Origin: Lachnospiraceae bacterium
GTDB taxonomy: Bacteria > Bacillota > Clostridia > Lachnospirales > Lachnospiraceae
Length of the DNA stretch: 8,321 bases
Assembly: GCA_021199395.1 (NCBI GenBank)
Contig: JAJQIE010000256.1
Span: 1 to 8,321 of the forward strand
Reading direction: 5' to 3'
In this document: positions 5,939 to 8,321 of the stretch, one piece after another
Position numbering within the stretch: the stretch's first letter is position 1
Layout of the letters: each line of letters begins with the position of its first letter
Translations under genes and position numbers: made by a program
Notes under the pieces: generated by a model
The model's input: only the letters and a program-made list of their open reading frames with translations
Databases searched by the model: none
Told to the model about the DNA's origin: nothing

Positions 5939-7098
5939 AAGCTCTGAAAATCCTGATCTGTACCAACCATTCCTATATGTACTGGCAATTCCGCCGGGAG
6001 CTGACGCAGGAATTATTAAAAAGAGGAGAGGTTATCCTGAGTACCCCATTTGTGGGGCATGAAGATGATTTGAAAAAGCTCGGATGCCGTGTGCTGGAGA
6101 CAGATATAGATCGGCGAGGAATCAATCCGTTCACGGATTTCAAATTGTTCCGCTTTTACTGGAAGCTGCTCAAAGCAGAAAAGCCGGATCTGGTGATCAC
6201 CTATTCCATAAAGCCAAATATCTACATGGGTCTTTCCTGCCGCTTGCAAAAAGTCCCATATTGCGCAAACGTGCAGGGATTGGGGACAGCGTTCCAGAAA
6301 CAGGGACTTGCCCAGGCTGCGACCGTCCTCTATCGGACGGCACTAAAAAAAGCAAAGACCACATTTTTCGAAAATGAGGAGAACGCAAGAGAATTTCAGC
6401 GCCGACATATTCAAAACGCAGAAAGCCAGACCATCCTTTCCGGTGCGGGCGTAAATCTGGAATACTACACCTGCCAGCCGTATCCGCACAATGATAAAAT
6501 CCATTTTCTCTATCTTGGACGAATCATGAAAGAAAAGGGAATTGACGAGCTGTTCTACGCGGCGAGGAAGCTGAACAGAGAAAAAAAAGCTCGTCAGGCT
6601 CCATTCCCAGTTCCAGCTTCCGATCCTCGTGCAGCCACTGAAATACCGCCGGACAATTTTGATTTTATGATAGATCTTGCCGGCTTCTATGAAGACGAAT
6701 ACAAAGAACAGGTAGAGCGGCTGGAACAGGAAGGCATCGCGAAATTCCATGGCTTTCAGGAGGATCCAAGACCCTGCTACTCGATGGCGGACTGTGTGGT
6801 GCTGCCAAGCTATCACGAAGGCATGAGCAATGTACTGCTGGAAGCAGCGGCAACTGGGCGTCCGATCATCACGAGCGACATACCGGGGTGCAGGGAAGCC
6901 GTATGCGGAAAGCCTGAAAAAAATGGACTGCTGGTGTCCGTCCGGGACGGCGAAACACTGTACGAAGCCATGAAATCCATGATGAACGCATCCCGACAGG
7001 AACGGGAGCAGATGGGACGGGCAGGACGTACCTACATGGAGGAACAGTTTGACAAAAAACTGGTTGTAAAAGAGACGCTAAAAAATCTTCTGTCCTAA
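5935..7098 (+). CDS. GT4-type glycosyltransferase
   Basis: This 387-residue GT-B fold glycosyltransferase of the GT4 group likely adds the second or a later sugar to the lipid-linked repeat unit at the cytoplasmic membrane face. The N-terminal acceptor half begins [20 protein letters not shown] and contains NVQGLGTAFQKQG. The donor half has LGRIMKEKGIDELF (Arg196, Lys201) and the E-x7-E signature in HEGMSNVLLEAAATGRPI (Glu295, Glu303), followed by SDIPGCREAV. The ATG overlaps the sugar-transferase stop by four bases (ATGA). The frame is open further upstream, but that part is the sugar transferase read out of phase. Between the Arg/Lys motif and the next strand lies an odd Pro/Ala-rich stretch (residues 217-239) that looks like an inserted loop. 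An A8 run (6581-6588) sits at its edge. The sugar specificity cannot be read from the sequence. Confidence 0.92.
   Translation: MKALKILICTNHSYMYWQFRRELTQELLKRGEVILSTPFVGHEDDLKKLGCRVLETDIDRRGINPFTDFKLFRFYWKLLKAEKPDLVITYSIKPNIYMGLSCRLQKVPYCANVQGLGTAFQKQGLAQAATVLYRTALKKAKTTFFENEENAREFQRRHIQNAESQTILSGAGVNLEYYTCQPYPHNDKIHFLYLGRIMKEKGIDELFYAARKLNREKKARQAPFPVPASDPRAATEIPPDNFDFMIDLAGFYEDEYKEQVERLEQEGIAKFHGFQEDPRPCYSMADCVVLPSYHEGMSNVLLEAAATGRPIITSDIPGCREAVCGKPEKNGLLVSVRDGETLYEAMKSMMNASRQEREQMGRAGRTYMEEQFDKKLVVKETLKNLLS
6583..6651 (+). other. Pro/Ala-rich in-frame insert within the GT4 gene
   Basis: The segment encodes residues 217-239, including RQAPFPVPASDPRAATEIPP, between the helix after LGRIMKEKG and the strand FDFMIDLAG. 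Related enzymes normally pass through this turn in a few residues, so it looks like a lineage-specific loop expansion. It is not an internal tandem repeat. The reading frame is kept. Confidence 0.55.
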
Positions 7099-7161
7099 CC
7101 CGGAAAAACCGGATTCGAAATTTGCCATTTTGCGCAGGAACCATTTTTAAATACCTGAAAC

Positions 7162-7212
7162 ATGCCTGAGACGTGTGCGTCCGCTGAATCTCCGCGCAGG
7201 CATATCTGCCTG
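7162..7212 (+). promoter_or_regulatory. Pair of mutually exclusive RNA hairpins
   Basis: CAGGCA at 7197-7202 can pair with TGCCTG at 7207-7212 (6-bp stem, TATC loop). As CAGGCAT (7197-7203) it can instead pair with ATGCCTG at 7162-7168 (7-bp stem, 28-nt loop). The two copies of TGCCTG compete for one partner, as in an attenuator. The short hairpin is followed by GAACGTTGTTT, a poor T tract, so intrinsic termination is uncertain. Confidence 0.4.
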
Positions 7213-7237
7213 GAACGTTGTTTCGTGGAAATAAATG

Positions 7238-7337
7238 ACACCTGTACAGACGGAAATGCTTATAAAACAGAAATTCTTATAATTCTTATAAAATTCTTAA
7301 AGCAGATATTCAGATAGATAAATCAATGGACAGGTGT
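7238..7337 (+). repeat. Imperfect inverted repeat ending at the polymerase ribosome site
   Basis: ACACCTGTACA (7238-7248) matches the reverse complement of TGGACAGGTGT (7327-7337) at 10 of 11 bases. The right arm ends directly before the ribosome site GGGAGA (7338-7343). The left arm includes the 8-bp palindrome CTGTACAG (7242-7249). Confidence 0.5.
7273..7301 (+). repeat. AT-rich 9-bp direct repeats
   Basis: ATTCTTATA occurs at 7273-7281 and immediately again at 7282-7290, with a diverged third copy ATTCTTAAA at 7293-7301. They contain TATAAT/TATAAA boxes, so they may be promoter -10 material, regulator sites, or simply AT-rich slippage. Confidence 0.55.
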
Positions 7338-7350
7338 GGGAGAACACAGG

Positions 7351-8321
7351 ATGCTATATTACTTATGGATATTTCCCTGGCTTCTGATTGCCGGTATCAT
7401 AGCCGGAAGCAGGCGTCAATATCGAATGGAATATGTGCCAGGATACGAAAAGCCCGTGGCGAGATTAAAGCCAGCGCTGGCTTTTTTAATTATATTGCCG
7501 ATGATATTGTGGGCGGGGATGCGCAGCGTCTGGTATGCGGATACGGGAGCATACTATGCTGGTTTTCTCAGTTATCCGACTACGCTGTCTGGCCTGCTGA
7601 CATACGCTTCTACGGTCACGAAAGACAGAGCATTCTATATCATATCAGCTGTTTTAAGATTGATTAACGGTAATGCAAGAATCTATTTTCTGCTGATTGC
7701 ATTCGTACAGGGAATCTGTTTATTAAAATTTTTTCGAAGATATTCGTCGAGCTATGTACTGTCCATTTTTTTATTCGTCGCATCGACAGATGTTATCAGC
7801 TGGATGTTTAACGGAATTCGTCAGTTTGTCGCCGTGTCGATTACTTTACTTGCCGCACCGTATATTTTCCAGAAAAAGTATTTCAAGGCAATCGTCATTA
7901 TTCTGATTGCCTCGCTTTTTCACCAGTCTGCTTTGCTCCTTATTCCATTTATGTTTATAGTGCAGGGAAAAGCGTGGAATTGGAAAACGCTCTGCTTTCT
8001 GGCGGGCGTTATGGTAGCTGTCGCTTTTGTTGGACAATTTACCGGATGGCTCGATGCTGCTTTGGAGAATACACAGTATTCCAATGTAGTGAGCGATTAT
8101 ACCTCATGGGATGATGACGGGACAAATCCATTTCGAGTGTTGGTGTATTCTATGCCGGCAATCATAGCTTTTTTTGGAAAAAAGACAATCTCAGGCAAGG
8201 GCGGGGCAGTAATAAATATTTGCGCAAATATGTCAATCATATCGGCGGGGTTTTATTTGATTTCTATGGCTACCAGTGGAATATTCATTGGAAGGCTTCC
8301 TATATATTTTAGTCTGTATAG
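7351..8321 (+). CDS. EpsG/Wzy-like polysaccharide polymerase (3'-truncated by window edge)
   Basis: The frame from ATG 7351 stays open to the window end, giving 323 residues. Ribosome site GGGAGA (7338-7343) lies seven bases upstream. The product is a polytopic membrane protein with many hydrophobic segments, the first at about residues 3-19 (YYLWIFPWLLIAGIIAG) and the second at about 43-56. It matches the EpsG family of repeat-unit polymerases: GMRSVWYADTGAYYAGF (Arg58, Asp64-Thr65), FNGIRQFVAVSITLLAAPYI (Arg157), then KKYFKAIVIILIASLFHQSA (His191), and GIFIGRLPIYFSLY near the edge. It would join lipid-linked repeat units on the outer face of the membrane. Family members are usually around 350-400 residues, so a modest C-terminal part is missing. 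The 252-bp gap from the GT4 gene suggests it may be regulated separately. Confidence 0.88.
   Translation, partial: MLYYLWIFPWLLIAGIIAGSRRQYRMEYVPGYEKPVARLKPALAFLIILPMILWAGMRSVWYADTGAYYAGFLSYPTTLSGLLTYASTVTKDRAFYIISAVLRLINGNARIYFLLIAFVQGICLLKFFRRYSSSYVLSIFLFVASTDVISWMFNGIRQFVAVSITLLAAPYIFQKKYFKAIVIILIASLFHQSALLLIPFMFIVQGKAWNWKTLCFLAGVMVAVAFVGQFTGWLDAALENTQYSNVVSDYTSWDDDGTNPFRVLVYSMPAIIAFFGKKTISGKGGAVINICANMSIISAGFYLISMATSGIFIGRLPIYFSLY

Larger units (their letters stand above)
7099..7350 (+). promoter_or_regulatory. 252-bp intergenic region before the polymerase gene
   Basis: No gene is supported here. Just after the GT4 stop there is only a weak CCGG-AAAAA-CCGG hairpin without a T tract, so a real terminator is not shown. 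The middle carries two competing hairpins (7162-7212). The last 110 bases are AT-rich and hold -10-like boxes (TATAAA 7261, TATAAT 7278), a direct repeat and an inverted repeat near the next ribosome site. The best -35 candidate, ATGACA at 7235-7240, is 20 bp from TATAAA, so a separate promoter is possible but weak. Confidence 0.45.

Noticed and set aside
7099..7125. Terminator after the GT4 gene
   Set aside because: CCGG-AAAAA-CCGG gives only a 4-bp stem and no T tract follows it.
7326..7667. 113-codon open frame starting at 7326
   Set aside because: It overlaps, out of phase, the EpsG-like gene starting at 7351, which has the ribosome site, membrane segments and family motifs.

Overview
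This window is part of an exopolysaccharide/capsule biosynthesis operon, with every supported gene on the + strand. The organism is most likely a gut-type Firmicute of the class Clostridia (Lachnospiraceae-like). I infer this from the gene set (a CapD/FlaA1-type dehydratase followed by a LoaP-type NusG paralog, a small phosphoglycosyl transferase, a GT4 enzyme and an EpsG-type polymerase), from strong GGAGG/GGGGG ribosome sites with frequent GTG starts, and from moderate GC. No database search was possible, so the taxonomy is inference.

Layout. Positions 2-1219 hold the 3' half of a nucleotide-sugar 4,6-dehydratase (CapD/FlaA1/EpsC family). It carries two in-frame tandem repeats: a 21-bp unit inside the catalytic half and a 36-bp unit in the C-terminal tail. 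Its stop codon overlaps by one base the start of a loaP-like antiterminator (1219-1743). A good sigma-A-type promoter (TTGACA-N18-TATAGT, 1789-1818) follows. It drives two tandem genes of exactly equal length (1962-3629 and 3657-5324). Each encodes a protein with an N-terminal AAA-ATPase-like domain and a C-terminal PD-(D/E)XK nuclease domain, a combination with no known role in sugar chemistry. The second runs 10 bp into a PglC-like sugar transferase (5315-5938). That gene overlaps by 4 bp a GT4 glycosyltransferase (5935-7098). After a 252-bp gap with several repeat and hairpin structures comes an EpsG/Wzy-like membrane polymerase (7351 to beyond 8321), cut by the window edge.

How the genes fit together. 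The dehydratase would supply a 4-keto-6-deoxy amino-sugar nucleotide. The sugar transferase would place the first sugar phosphate on undecaprenyl phosphate, the GT4 would extend the repeat unit, and the EpsG-like protein would polymerise it outside the membrane. LoaP would keep RNA polymerase from terminating in this long operon. The ATPase-nuclease pair is the outlier. It has its own promoter, yet it is tightly coupled to the downstream sugar transferase, and it is the best candidate here for an undescribed system.

Recurring theme. Three low-complexity in-frame expansions occur in two of the enzymes: two tandem repeats in the dehydratase and a Pro/Ala-rich insert in the GT4. This suggests the locus tolerates, or selects for, surface-loop length variation.
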